A stretch of DNA of 24,222 nucleotides, taken from NCBI RefSeq assembly GCF_022539665.2, contig NW_026712535.1, forward strand, positions 1-24,222, read 5' to 3'. Both the position numbers and the translations under genes were made by a program. Under the pieces are notes generated by a model that made no database searches, was not told the DNA's origin, and worked only from the letters and a program-made list of their open reading frames with translations. Of the stretch, positions 7,296 through 18,710 are shown one piece after another (position 1 is the stretch's first letter; every line of letters starts with the position of its first letter). The DNA comes from Daphnia carinata (taxonomy: Eukaryota > Arthropoda > Branchiopoda > Diplostraca > Daphniidae).

Positions 7296-7307
7296 TTTCT
7301 GCTAGGG
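7296..7307 (-). repeat. Right terminal inverted repeat
   Basis: TTTCTGCTAGGG, the complement of the left terminus. Confidence 0.9.
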
Positions 7308-7309
7308 CT
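7308..7309 (+). repeat. Target site duplication CT, right copy
   Basis: The second copy of the 2-base target, followed by the rest of the interrupted motif (AGTGGTCA from 7310). Confidence 0.85.
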
Positions 7310-7558
7310 AGTGGTCAGTTTTTAAATTTCATCTTCTATAAACTAAAGGTATTTGAAAACGAAATACAAAAAGAATGGTGCATTTCCGTGAGAAAAGTGA
7401 CCTCTTTAAAGAAAGTGAATTTTATTTGTTTGCATTTTTGTGGTTGACCGAACGCGATGGTTACCAGTCCAATATCCTTAACTATATAAATCAATTGTAC
7501 TTGTGCTGGTTTTAATGGACATTACTGGAGTGTATTCATTTTATTTTGGAACTGAATT

Positions 7559-7678
7559 GTCAACGGCCATACCACGTAGAACAAACCTTGTCTCGTCAGC
7601 TCCAGGAAGTTAAGCTACGTCGGGTTCCGTTAGTACCTAGATGGGTGACCGCTTGGGAATACGGGATGCTGTTGGCAT
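7559..7678 (+). rRNA. 5S ribosomal RNA, unit 10 (first after the transposon)
   Basis: Identical to the reference copy. The A spacer begins at the element's edge and has ATTTGAAAAC. Downstream flank has GATGAATTTTAG, close to that of unit 2. Confidence 0.97.
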
Positions 7679-8022
7679 CAAAACTTTTATATCCACCTAG
7701 CCGTTTTTGGATGAATCACAGGGAAGTACGAACCATCTCGCGATGAATTTTAGTATTTTCTAAAACGCCACCTAGTGGTCAGTTTTTAAATTTCATCTTC
7801 TATAAACTAAAGGTATTTTAAAACGAAATACAAAAAGAATGGTGCATTTCCGTGAGAAAAGTGACCTCTTTAAAGAAAGTGAATTTTATTTGTTTGCATT
7901 TTTGTGGTTGACCGAACGCGATGGTTACCAGTCCAATATCCTTAACTATATCAATCAATTGTACTTGTGCTGGTTTTAATGGACATTACTGGAGTGTATT
8001 CATTTTATTTTGGAACTAAATT

Positions 8023-8142
8023 GTCAACGGCTATACCACGTAGAACAAACCTTGTCTCGTCAGCTCCAGGAAGTTAAGCTACGTCGGGTTCCGTTAGTAC
8101 CTAGATGGGTGACCGCTTGGGAATACGGGATGCTGTTGGCAT
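8023..8142 (+). rRNA. 5S ribosomal RNA, unit 11, single substitution
   Basis: Differs from the reference at position 10 (C to T at 8032, GGCTATACC). An upstream G to A at 8018 is also private. A spacer with TATATCAATC. Confidence 0.96.
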
Positions 8143-8483
8143 CAAAACTTTTATATCCACCTAGCCGTTTTTGGATGAATCACAGGGAAGTACGAACCAT
8201 CTCGCGGTAAATTCTAGTATTTTCTAAAACGCCACCTAGTGGTCAGTTTTTATTCATCTTCTATAAGCTAAAGGTATTTTAAAACGAAATACAAAAAGAA
8301 TGGTGCATTTCCGTGAGAAAAGTGACCTCTTTAAAGAAAGTGAATTTTATTTGTTTGCATTTTTGTGGTTGACCGAACGCGATGGTTACCAGTCCAATAT
8401 CCTTAACTATATCAATCAATTGTACTTGTGCTGGTTTTAATGGACATTACTGGAGTGTATTCATTTTATTTTGGAACTGAATT

Positions 8484-8603
8484 GTCAACGGCCATACCAC
8501 GTAGAACAAACCTTGTCTCGTCAGCTCCAGGAAGTTAAGCTACGTCGGGTTCCGTTAGTACCTAGATGGGTGACCGCTTGGGAATACGGGATGCTGTTGG
8601 CAT
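8484..8603 (+). rRNA. 5S ribosomal RNA, unit 12
   Basis: Identical to the reference copy. A spacer shortened by 3 bases (TTTTTATTCATC), giving the only 461-base interval. Confidence 0.97.
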
Positions 8604-8949
8604 CAAAACTTTTATATCCACCTAGCCGTTTTTGGATGAATCACAGGGAAGTACGAACCATCTCGCGGTAAATTCTAGTATTTTCTAAAACGCCACCTAG
8701 TGGTCAGTTTTTAAATTTCATGTCCTTCCACCTAAAGGGTTTTTTAAAACGAGAACACAAAAGGTATGGTACATTTCCGTGAGAAAAGTGACCTCTTTAA
8801 AGAAAGTGAATTTTATTTGTTTGCATTTTTGTGGTTGACCGAACGCGATGGTTACCAGTCCAATATCCTTCACTATATAAATCAATTGTACTTGTGCTGG
8901 TTTTAATGGACATTACTGGAGTGTATTCTTTTTTTTTTGGAACTGAATT

Positions 8950-9069
8950 GTCAACGGCCATACCACGTAGAACAAACCTTGTCTCGTCAGCTCCAGGAAG
9001 TTAAGCTACGTCGGGTTCCGTTAGTACCTAGATGGGTGACCGCTTGGGAATACGGGATGCTGTTGGCAT
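8950..9069 (+). rRNA. 5S ribosomal RNA, unit 13
   Basis: Identical to the reference copy. B spacer with T10 tract and CTTCAC but A-type CGATGG. Confidence 0.97.
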
Positions 9070-9413
9070 CAAAACTTTTATATCCACCTAGCCGTTTTTG
9101 GATGAATCACAGGGAAGTACGAACCATCTCGCGGTAAATTCTAGTATTTTCTAAAACGCCACCTAGTGGTCAGTTTTTAAATTTCATCTTCTATAAACTA
9201 AAGGTATTTTAAAACGAAATACAAAAAGAATGGTGCATTTCCGTGAGAAAAGTGACCTCTTTAAAGAAAGTGAATTTTATTTGTTTGCATTTTTGTGGTT
9301 GACCGAACGCGATGGTTACCAGTCCAATATCCTTAACTATATAAATCAATTGTACTTGTGCTGGTTTTAATGGACATTACTGGAGTGTATTCATTTTATT
9401 TTGGAACTGAATT

Positions 9414-9533
9414 GTCAACGGCCATACCACGTAGAACAAACCTTGTCTCGTCAGCTCCAGGAAGTTAAGCTACGTCGGGTTCCGTTAGTACCTAGATGGG
9501 TGACCGCTTGGGAATACGGGATGCTGTTGGCAT
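9414..9533 (+). rRNA. 5S ribosomal RNA, unit 14
   Basis: Identical to the reference copy; A spacer. Confidence 0.97.
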
Positions 9534-9879
9534 CAAAACTTTTATATCCACCTAGCCGTTTTTGGATGAATCACAGGGAAGTACGAACCATCTCGCGGTA
9601 AATTCTAGTATTTTCTAAAACGCCACCTAGTGGTCAGTTTTTAAATTTCATGTCCTTCCACCTAAAGGGTTTTTTAAAACGAGAACACAAAAGGTATGGT
9701 ACATTTCCGTGAGAAAAGTGACCTCTTTAAAGAAAGTGAATTTTATTTGTTTGCATTTTTGTGGTTGACCGAACGCGATGGTTACCAGTCCAATATCCTT
9801 CACTATATAAATCAATTGTACTTGTGCTGGTTTTAATGGACATTACTGGAGTGTATTCATTTTATTTTGGAACTGAATT

Positions 9880-9999
9880 GTCAACGGCCATACCACGTAG
9901 AACAAACCTTGTCTCGTCAGCTCCAGGAAGTTAAGCTACGTCGGGTTCCGTTAGTACCTAGATGGGTGACCGCTTGGGAATACGGGATGCTGTTGGCAT
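9880..9999 (+). rRNA. 5S ribosomal RNA, unit 15
   Basis: Identical to the reference copy. B patch with CTTCAC but A-type CGATGG and ATTTTATTTT. Confidence 0.97.
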
Positions 10000-10345
10000 C
10001 AAAACTTTTATATCCACCTAGCCGTTTTTGGATGAATCACAGGGAAGTACGAACCATCTCGCGGTAAATTCTAGTATTTTCTAAAACGCCACCTAGTGGT
10101 CAGTTTTTAAATTTCATCTTCTATAACCTAAAGGGTTTTTTAAAACGAGAACACAAAAGGTATGGTACATTTCCGTGAGAAAAGTGACCTCTTTAAAGAA
10201 AGTGAATTTTATTTGTTTGCATTTTTGTGGTTGACCGAACGCGATGGTTACCAGTCCAATATCCTTCACTATATAAATCAATTGTACTTGTGCTGGTTTT
10301 AATGGACATTACTGGAGTGTATTCATTTTATTTTGGAACTGAATT

Positions 10346-10465
10346 GTCAACGGCCATACCACGTAGAACAAACCTTGTCTCGTCAGCTCCAGGAAGTTAA
10401 GCTACGTCGGGTTCCGTTAGTACCTAGATGGGTGACCGCTTGGGAATACGGGATGCTGTTGGCAT
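10346..10465 (+). rRNA. 5S ribosomal RNA, unit 16
   Basis: Identical to the reference copy. The upstream patch switches from A (CTTCTATAA) to B (CCTAAAGGGTTTTTTAAAAC) within a few bases, a visible recombination point. Confidence 0.97.
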
Positions 10466-10809
10466 CAAAACTTTTATATCCACCTAGCCGTTTTTGGATG
10501 AATCACAGGGAAGTACGAACCATCTCGCGGTAAATTCTAGTATTTTCTAAAACGCCACCTAGTGGTCAGTTTTTAAATTTCATCTTCTATAAGCTAAAGG
10601 TATTTTAAAACGAAATACAAAAAGAATGGTGCATTTCCGTGAGAAAAGTGACCTCTTTAAAGAAAGTGAATTTTATTTGTTTGCATTTTTGTGGTTGACC
10701 GAACGCGATGGTTACCAGTCCAATATCCTTAACTATATCAATCAATTGTACTTGTGCTGGTTTTAATGGACATTACTGGAGTGTATTCATTTTATTTTGG
10801 AACTGAATT

Positions 10810-10929
10810 GTCAACGGCCATACCACGTAGAACAAACCTTGTCTCGTCAGCTCCAGGAAGTTAAGCTACGTCGGGTTCCGTTAGTACCTAGATGGGTGAC
10901 CGCTTGGGAATACGGGATGCTGTTGGCAT
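10810..10929 (+). rRNA. 5S ribosomal RNA, unit 17
   Basis: Identical to the reference copy; A spacer with TATATCAATC. Confidence 0.97.
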
Positions 10930-11273
10930 CAAAACTTTTATATCCACCTAGCCGTTTTTGGATGAATCACAGGGAAGTACGAACCATCTCGCGGTAAATT
11001 CTAGTATTTTCTAAAACGCCACCTAGTGGTCAGTTTTTAAATTTCATCTTCTATAAACTAAAGGTATTTTAAAACGAAATACAAAAAGAATGGTGCATTT
11101 CCGTGAGAAAAGTGACCTCTTTAAAGAAAGTGAATTTTATTTGTTTGCATTTTTGTGGTTGACCGAACGCGATGGTTACCAGTCCAATATCCTTAACTAT
11201 ATAAATCAATTGTACTTGTGCTGGTTTTAATGGACATTACTGGAGTGTATTCATTTTATTTTGGAACTGAATT

Positions 11274-11393
11274 GTCAACGGCCATACCACGTAGAACAAA
11301 CCTTGTCTCGTCAGCTCCAGGAAGTTAAGCTACGTCGGGTTCCGTTAGTACCTAGATGGGTGACCGCTTGGGAATACGGGATGCTGTTGGCAT
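11274..11393 (+). rRNA. 5S ribosomal RNA, unit 18
   Basis: Identical to the reference copy; A spacer. Confidence 0.97.
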
Positions 11394-11737
11394 CAAAACT
11401 TTTATATCCACCTAGCCGTTTTTGGATGAATCACAGGGAAGTACGAACCATCTCGCGGTAAATTCTAGTATTTTCTAAAACGCCACCTAGTGGTCAGTTT
11501 TTAAATTTCATCTTCTATAAACTAAAGGTATTTTAAAACGAAATACAAAAAGAATGGTGCATTTCCGTGAGAAAAGTGACCTCTTTAAAGAAAGTGAATT
11601 TTATTTGTTTGCATTTTTGTGGTTGACCGAACGCGATGGTTACCAGTCCAATATCCTTAACTATATCAATCAATTGTACTTGTGCTGGTTTTAATGGACA
11701 TTACTGGAGTGTATTCATTTTATTTTGGAACTGAATT

Positions 11738-11857
11738 GTCAACGGCCATACCACGTAGAACAAACCTTGTCTCGTCAGCTCCAGGAAGTTAAGCTACGTC
11801 GGGTTCCGTTAGTACCTAGATGGGTGACCGCTTGGGAATACGGGATGCTGTTGGCAT
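11738..11857 (+). rRNA. 5S ribosomal RNA, unit 19
   Basis: Identical to the reference copy; A spacer with TATATCAATC. Confidence 0.97.
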
Positions 11858-12202
11858 CAAAACTTTTATATCCACCTAGCCGTTTTTGGATGAATCACAG
11901 GGAAGTACGAACCATCTCGCGGTAAATTCTAGTATTTTCTAAAACGCCACCTAGTGGTCAGTTTTTAAATTTCATCTTCTATAAGCTAAAGGTATTTTAA
12001 AAACGAAATACAAAAAGAATGGTGCATTTCCGTGAGAAAAGTGACCTCTTTAAAGAAAGTGAATTTTATTTGTTTGCATTTTTGTGGTTGACCGAACGCG
12101 ATGGTTACCAGTCCAATATCCTTAACTATATCAATCAATTGTACTTGTGCTGGTTTTAATGGACATTACTGGAGTGTATTCATTTTATTTTGGAACTGAA
12201 TT

Positions 12203-12322
12203 GTCAACGGCCATACCACGTAGAACAAACCTTGTCTCGTCAGCTCCAGGAAGTTAAGCTACGTCGGGTTCCGTTAGTACCTAGATGGGTGACCGCTTGG
12301 GAATACGGGATGCTGTTGGCAT
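12203..12322 (+). rRNA. 5S ribosomal RNA, unit 20
   Basis: Identical to the reference copy. A spacer with one extra A (TTTTAAAAACG), giving a 465-base interval. Confidence 0.97.
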
Positions 12323-12668
12323 CAAAACTTTTATATCCACCTAGCCGTTTTTGGATGAATCACAGGGAAGTACGAACCATCTCGCGGTAAATTCTAGTAT
12401 TTTCTAAAACGCCACCTAGTGGTCAGTTTTTAAATTTCATCTCCTTCCACCTAAAGGGTTTTTTAAAACGAGAACACAAAAGGTATGGTACATTTCCGTG
12501 AGAAAAGTGACCTCTTTAAAGAAAGTGAATTTTATTTGTTTGCATTTTTGTGGTTGACCGAACGCGATGGTTACCAGTCCAATATCCTTAACTATATAAA
12601 TCAATTGTACTTGTGCTGGTTTTAATGGACATTACTGGAGTGTATTCATTTTATTTTGGAACTGAATT

Positions 12669-12788
12669 GTCAACGGCCATACCACGTAGAACAAACCTTG
12701 TCTCGTCAGCTCCAGGAAGTTAAGCTACGTCGGGTTCCGTTAGTACCTAGATGGGTGACCGCTTGGGAATACGGGATGCTGTTGGCAT
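12669..12788 (+). rRNA. 5S ribosomal RNA, unit 21
   Basis: Identical to the reference copy. B patch in the form CATCTCCTTCC, with A-type markers elsewhere. Confidence 0.97.
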
Positions 12789-13132
12789 CAAAACTTTTAT
12801 ATCCACCTAGCCGTTTTTGGATGAATCACAGGGAAGTACGAACCATCTCGCGGTAAATTCTAGTATTTTCTAAAACGCCACCTAGTGGTCAGTTTTTAAA
12901 TTTCATCTTCTATAAGCTAAAGGTATTTTAAAACGAAATACAAAAAGAATGGTGCATTTCCGTGAGAAAAGTGACCTCTTTAAAGAAAGTGAATTTTATT
13001 TGTTTGCATTTTTGTGGTTGACCGAACGCGATGGTTACCAGTCCAATATCCTTAACTATATAAATCAATTGTACTTGTGCTGGTTTTAATGGACATTACT
13101 GGAGTGTATTCATTTTATTTTGGAACTGAATT

Positions 13133-13252
13133 GTCAACGGCCATACCACGTAGAACAAACCTTGTCTCGTCAGCTCCAGGAAGTTAAGCTACGTCGGGTT
13201 CCGTTAGTACCTAGATGGGTGACCGCTTGGGAATACGGGATGCTGTTGGCAT
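13133..13252 (+). rRNA. 5S ribosomal RNA, unit 22
   Basis: Identical to the reference copy; A spacer. Confidence 0.97.
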
Positions 13253-13598
13253 CAAAACTTTTATATCCACCTAGCCGTTTTTGGATGAATCACAGGGAAG
13301 TACGAACCATCTCGCGGTAAATTCTAGTATTTTCTAAAACGCCACCTAGTGGTCAGTTTTTAAATTTCATATCCTTCCACCTAAAGGGTTTTTTAAAACG
13401 AGAACACAAAAGGTATGGTACATTTCCGTGAGAAAAGTGACCTCTTTAAAGAAAGTGAATTTTATTTGTTTGCATTTTTGTGGTTGACCGAACGCGATGG
13501 TTACCAGTCCAATATCCTTAACTATATAAATCAATTGTACTTGTGCTGGTTTTAATGGACATTACTGGAGTGTATTCATTTTATTTTGGAACTGAATT

Positions 13599-13718
13599 GT
13601 CAACGGCCATACCACGTAGAACAAACCTTGTCTCGTCAGCTCCAGGAAGTTAAGCTACGTCGGGTTCCGTTAGTACCTAGATGGGTGACCGCTTGGGAAT
13701 ACGGGATGCTGTTGGCAT
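13599..13718 (+). rRNA. 5S ribosomal RNA, unit 23
   Basis: Identical to the reference copy; B patch in the form CATATCCTTCC. Confidence 0.97.
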
Positions 13719-14062
13719 CAAAACTTTTATATCCACCTAGCCGTTTTTGGATGAATCACAGGGAAGTACGAACCATCTCGCGGTAAATTCTAGTATTTTC
13801 TAAAACGCCACCTAGTGGTCAGTTTTTAAATTTCATCTTCTATAAGCTAAAGGTATTTTAAAACGAAATACAAAAAGAATGGTGCATTTCCGTGAGAAAA
13901 GTGACCTCTTTAAAGAAAGTGAATTTTATTTGTTTGCATTTTTGTGGTTGACCGAACGCGATGGTTACCAGTCCAATATCCTTAACTATATAAATCAATT
14001 GTACTTGTGCTGGTTTTAATGGACATTACTGGAGTGTATTCATTTTATTTTGGAACTGAATT

Positions 14063-14182
14063 GTCAACGGCCATACCACGTAGAACAAACCTTGTCTCGT
14101 CAGCTCCAGGAAGTTAAGCTACGTCGGGTTCCGTTAGTACCTAGATGGGTGACCGCTTGGGAATACGGGATGCTGTTGGCAT
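14063..14182 (+). rRNA. 5S ribosomal RNA, unit 24
   Basis: Identical to the reference copy; A spacer. Units 22-25 form an A-B-A-B run with a 930-base dimer period. Confidence 0.97.
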
Positions 14183-14528
14183 CAAAACTTTTATATCCAC
14201 CTAGCCGTTTTTGGATGAATCACAGGGAAGTACGAACCATCTCGCGGTAAATTCTAGTATTTTCTAAAACGCCACCTAGTGGTCAGTTTTTAAATTTCAT
14301 ATCCTTCCACCTAAAGGGTTTTTTAAAACGAGAACACAAAAGGTATGGTACATTTCCGTGAGAAAAGTGACCTCTTTAAAGAAAGTGAATTTTATTTGTT
14401 TGCATTTTTGTGGTTGACCGAACGCGATGGTTACCAGTCCAATATCCTTAACTATATAAATCAATTGTACTTGTGCTGGTTTTAATGGACATTACTGGAG
14501 TGTATTCATTTTATTTTGGAACTGAATT

Positions 14529-14648
14529 GTCAACGGCCATACCACGTAGAACAAACCTTGTCTCGTCAGCTCCAGGAAGTTAAGCTACGTCGGGTTCCGT
14601 TAGTACCTAGATGGGTGACCGCTTGGGAATACGGGATGCTGTTGGCAT
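14529..14648 (+). rRNA. 5S ribosomal RNA, unit 25
   Basis: Identical to the reference copy; B patch CATATCCTTCC. Confidence 0.97.
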
Positions 14649-14992
14649 CAAAACTTTTATATCCACCTAGCCGTTTTTGGATGAATCACAGGGAAGTACG
14701 AACCATCTCGCGGTAAATTCTAGTATTTTCTAAAACGCCACCTAGTGGTCAGTTTTTTAATTTCATCTTCTATAAGCTAAAGGTATTTTAAAACGAAATA
14801 CAAAAAGAATGGTGCATTTCCGTGAGAAAAGTGACCTCTTTAAAGAAAGTGAATTTTATTTGTTTGCATTTTTGTGGTTGACCGAACGCGATGGTTACCA
14901 GTCCAATATCCTTAACTATATCAATCAATTGTACTTGTGCTGGTTTTAATGGACATTACTGGAGTGTATTCATTTTATTTTGGAACTGAATT

Positions 14993-15112
14993 GTCAACGG
15001 CCATACCACGTAGAACAAACCTTGTCTCGTCAGCTCCAGGAAGTTAAGCTACGTCGGGTTCCGTTAGTACCTAGATGGGTGACCGCTTGGGAATACGGGA
15101 TGCTGTTGGCAT
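14993..15112 (+). rRNA. 5S ribosomal RNA, unit 26
   Basis: Identical to the reference copy. A spacer with private AGTTTTTTAATTTC and TATATCAATC. Confidence 0.97.
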
Positions 15113-15456
15113 CAAAACTTTTATATCCACCTAGCCGTTTTTGGATGAATCACAGGGAAGTACGAACCATCTCGCGGTAAATTCTAGTATTTTCTAAAAC
15201 GCCACCTAGTGGTCAGTTTTTAAATTTCATCTTCTATAAGCTAAAGGTATTTTAAAACGAAATACAAAAAGAATGGTGCATTTCCGTGAGAAAAGTGACC
15301 TCTTTAAAGAAAGTGAATTTTATTTGTTTGCATTTTTGTGGTTGACCGAACGCGATGGTTACCAGTCCAATATCCTTAACTATATCAATCAATTGTACTT
15401 GTGCTGGTTTTAATGGACATTACTGGAGTGTATTCATTTTATTTTGGAACTGAATT

Positions 15457-15576
15457 GTCAACGGCCATACCACGTAGAACAAACCTTGTCTCGTCAGCTC
15501 CAGGAAGTTAAGCTACGTCGGGTTCCGTTAGTACCTAGATGGGTGACCGCTTGGGAATACGGGATGCTGTTGGCAT
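15457..15576 (+). rRNA. 5S ribosomal RNA, unit 27
   Basis: Identical to the reference copy. A spacer with TATATCAATC; first unit of the ten-unit block that recurs from 20103. Confidence 0.97.
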
Positions 15577-15922
15577 CAAAACTTTTATATCCACCTAGCC
15601 GTTTTTGGATGAATCACAGGGAAGTACGAACCATCTCGCGGTAAATTCTAGTATTTTCTAAAACGCCACCTAGTGGTCAGTTTTTAAATTTCATATCCTT
15701 CCACCTAAAGGGTTTTGTAAAACGAGAACACAAAAGGTATGGTACATTTCCGTGAGAAAAGTGACCTCTTTAAAGAAAGTGAATTTTATTTGTTTGCATT
15801 TTTGTGGTTGACCGAACGCGATGGTTACCAGTCCAATATCCTTAACTATATAAATCAATTGTACTTGTGCTGGTTTTAATGGACATTACTGGAGTGTATT
15901 CATTTTATTTTGGAACTGAATT

Positions 15923-16042
15923 GTCAACGGCCATACCACGTAGAACAAACCTTGTCTCGTCAGCTCCAGGAAGTTAAGCTACGTCGGGTTCCGTTAGTAC
16001 CTAGATGGGTGACCGCTTGGGAATACGGGATGCTGTTGGCAT
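15923..16042 (+). rRNA. 5S ribosomal RNA, unit 28
   Basis: Identical to the reference copy. B patch with the rare TTTTGTAAAACG, shared only with unit 38. Confidence 0.97.
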
Positions 16043-16386
16043 CAAAACTTTTATATCCACCTAGCCGTTTTTGGATGAATCACAGGGAAGTACGAACCAT
16101 CTCGCGGTAAATTCTAGTATTTTCTAAAACGCCACCTAGTGGTCAGTTTTTAAATTTCATCTTCTATAAGCTAAAGGTATTTTAAAACGAAATACAAAAA
16201 GAATGGTGCATTTCCGTGAGAAAAGTGACCTCTTTAAAGAAAGTGAATTTTATTTGTTTGCATTTTTGTGGTTGACCGAACGCGATGGTTACCAGTCCAA
16301 TATCCTCAACTATATAAATCAATTGTACTTGTGCTGGTTTTAATGGACATTACTGGAGTGTATTCATTTTATTTTGGAACTGAATT

Positions 16387-16506
16387 GTCAACGGCCATAC
16401 CACGTAGAACAAACCTTGTCTCGTCAGCTCCAGGAAGTTAAGCTACGTCGGGTTCCGTTAGTACCTAGATGGGTGACCGCTTGGGAATACGGGATGCTGT
16501 TGGCAT
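16387..16506 (+). rRNA. 5S ribosomal RNA, unit 29
   Basis: Identical to the reference copy. A spacer with CCTCAACTATA, shared with units 33, 39 and 43. Confidence 0.97.
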
Positions 16507-16850
16507 CAAAACTTTTATATCCACCTAGCCGTTTTTGGATGAATCACAGGGAAGTACGAACCATCTCGCGGTAAATTCTAGTATTTTCTAAAACGCCACC
16601 TAGTGGTCAGTTTTTAAATTTCATCTTCTATAAGCTAAAGGTATTTTAAAACGAAATACAAAAAGAATGGTGCATTTCCGTGAGAAAAGTGACCTCTTTA
16701 AAGAAAGTGAATTTTATTTGTTTGCATTTTTGTGGTTGACCGAACGCGATGGTTACCAGTCCAATATCCTTAACTATATAAATCAATTGTACTTGTGCTG
16801 GTTTTAATGGACATTACTGGAGTGTATTCATTTTATTTTGGAACTGAATT

Positions 16851-16970
16851 GTCAACGGCCATACCACGTAGAACAAACCTTGTCTCGTCAGCTCCAGGAA
16901 GTTAAGCTACGTCGGGTTCCGTTAGTACCTAGATGGGTGACCGCTTGGGAATACGGGATGCTGTTGGCAT
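16851..16970 (+). rRNA. 5S ribosomal RNA, unit 30
   Basis: Identical to the reference copy; A spacer. Confidence 0.97.
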
Positions 16971-17314
16971 CAAAACTTTTATATCCACCTAGCCGTTTTT
17001 GGATGAATCACAGGGAAGTACGAACCATCTCGCGGTAAATTCTAGTATTTTCTAAAACGCCACCTAGTGGTCAGTTTTTAAATTTCATCTTCTATAAGCT
17101 AAAGGTATTTTAAAACGAAATACAAAAAGAATGGTGCATTTCCGTGAGAAAAGTGACCTCTTTAAAGAAAGTGAATTTTATTTGTTTGCATTTTTGTGGT
17201 TGACCGAACGCGATGGTTACCAGTCCAATATCCTTAACTATATCAATCAATTGTACTTGTGCTGGTTTTAATGGACATTACTGGAGTGTATTCATTTTAT
17301 TTTGGAACTGAATT

Positions 17315-17434
17315 GTCAACGGCCATACCACGTAGAACAAACCTTGTCTCGTCAGCTCCAGGAAGTTAAGCTACGTCGGGTTCCGTTAGTACCTAGATGG
17401 GTGACCGCTTGGGAATACGGGATGCTGTTGGCAT
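17315..17434 (+). rRNA. 5S ribosomal RNA, unit 31
   Basis: Identical to the reference copy; A spacer with TATATCAATC. Confidence 0.97.
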
Positions 17435-17780
17435 CAAAACTTTTATATCCACCTAGCCGTTTTTGGATGAATCACAGGGAAGTACGAACCATCTCGCGGT
17501 AAATTCTAGTATTTTCTAAAACGCCACCTAGTGGTCAGTTTTTAAATTTCATATCCTTCCACCTAAAGGGTTTTTTAAAACGAGAACACAAAAGGTATGG
17601 TACATTTCCGTGAGAAAAGTGACCTCTTTAAAGAAAGTGAATTTTATTTGTTTGCATTTTTGTGGTTGACCGAACGCGATGGTTACCAGTCCAATATCCT
17701 TAACTATATAAATCAATTGTACTTGTGCTGGTTTTAATGGACATTACTGGAGTGTATTCATTTTATTTTGGAACTGAATT

Positions 17781-17900
17781 GTCAACGGCCATACCACGTA
17801 GAACAAACCTTGTCTCGTCAGCTCCAGGAAGTTAAGCTACGTCGGGTTCCGTTAGTACCTAGATGGGTGACCGCTTGGGAATACGGGATGCTGTTGGCAT
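17781..17900 (+). rRNA. 5S ribosomal RNA, unit 32
   Basis: Identical to the reference copy; B patch CATATCCTTCC. Confidence 0.97.
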
Positions 17901-18244
17901 CAAAACTTTTATATCCACCTAGCCGTTTTTGGATGAATCACAGGGAAGTACGAACCATCTCGCGGTAAATTCTAGTATTTTCTAAAACGCCACCTAGTGG
18001 TCAGTTTTTAAATTTCATCTTCTATAAGCTAAAGGTATTTTAAAACGAAATACAAAAAGAATGGTGCATTTCCGTGAGAAAAGTGACCTCTTTAAAGAAA
18101 GTGAATTTTATTTGTTTGCATTTTTGTGGTTGACCGAACGCGATGGTTACCAGTCCAATATCCTCAACTATATAAATCAATTGTACTTGTGCTGGTTTTA
18201 ATGGACATTACTGGAGTGTATTCATTTTATTTTGGAACTGAATT

Positions 18245-18364
18245 GTCAACGGCCATACCACGTAGAACAAACCTTGTCTCGTCAGCTCCAGGAAGTTAAG
18301 CTACGTCGGGTTCCGTTAGTACCTAGATGGGTGACCGCTTGGGAATACGGGATGCTGTTGGCAT
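18245..18364 (+). rRNA. 5S ribosomal RNA, unit 33
   Basis: Identical to the reference copy; A spacer with CCTCAACTATA. Confidence 0.97.
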
Positions 18365-18710
18365 CAAAACTTTTATATCCACCTAGCCGTTTTTGGATGA
18401 ATCACAGGGAAGTACGAACCATCTCGCGGTAAATTCTAGTATTTTCTAAAACGCCACCTAGTGGTCAGTTTTTAAATTTCATATCCTTCCACCTAAAGGG
18501 TTTTTTAAAACGAGAACACAAAAGGTATGGTACATTTCCGTGAGAAAAGTGACCTCTTTAAAGAAAGTGAATTTTATTTGTTTGCATTTTTGTGGTTGAC
18601 CGAACGCGATGGTTACCAGTCCAATATCCTTAACTATATAAATCAATTGTACTTGTGCTGGTTTTAATGGACATTACTGGAGTGTATTCATTTTATTTTG
18701 GAACTGAATT

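Larger units (their letters stand above)
4274..7307. mobile_element. 3034-base DNA transposon, unclassified, inserted in a 5S spacer
   Basis: The ends are perfect 12-base inverted repeats (CCCTAGCAGAAA at 4274-4285 and its complement at 7296-7307). The empty site, known from all other units, is CGCCACCTAGTGG; the filled site reads CGCCACCT, element, CTAGTGG, giving a CT target duplication. Deleting 3036 bases restores a 464-base unit exactly. Both end regions hold short subterminal repeats and inverted repeats, and a spliced gene lies in the middle. The terminal CCCTAG resembles piggyBac ends, but the target is not TTAA. The 2-base duplication and subterminal repeats recall animal CACTA/EnSpm-like elements, but the ends are not CACT. 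Superfamily is unknown; intact ends and TSD suggest a fairly recent insertion. Confidence 0.92.

Noticed and set aside
4274-7307. piggyBac identity, from the CCCTAG terminus
   Set aside because: piggyBac elements insert at and duplicate TTAA; here the duplication is CT and no TTAA borders the element. The terminal similarity is only about six bases.
4274-7307. 5S-specific non-LTR retrotransposon or Dada-type transposon
   Set aside because: There is no poly-A or target-primed end, no reverse transcriptase, and inverted ends are clear. Dada elements make 6-7 base duplications, not 2.
7104-7325. 73-codon open frame over the right end of the element
   Set aside because: It crosses the T-rich tract, the terminal repeat and the element/array junction, so cannot be a gene of either.
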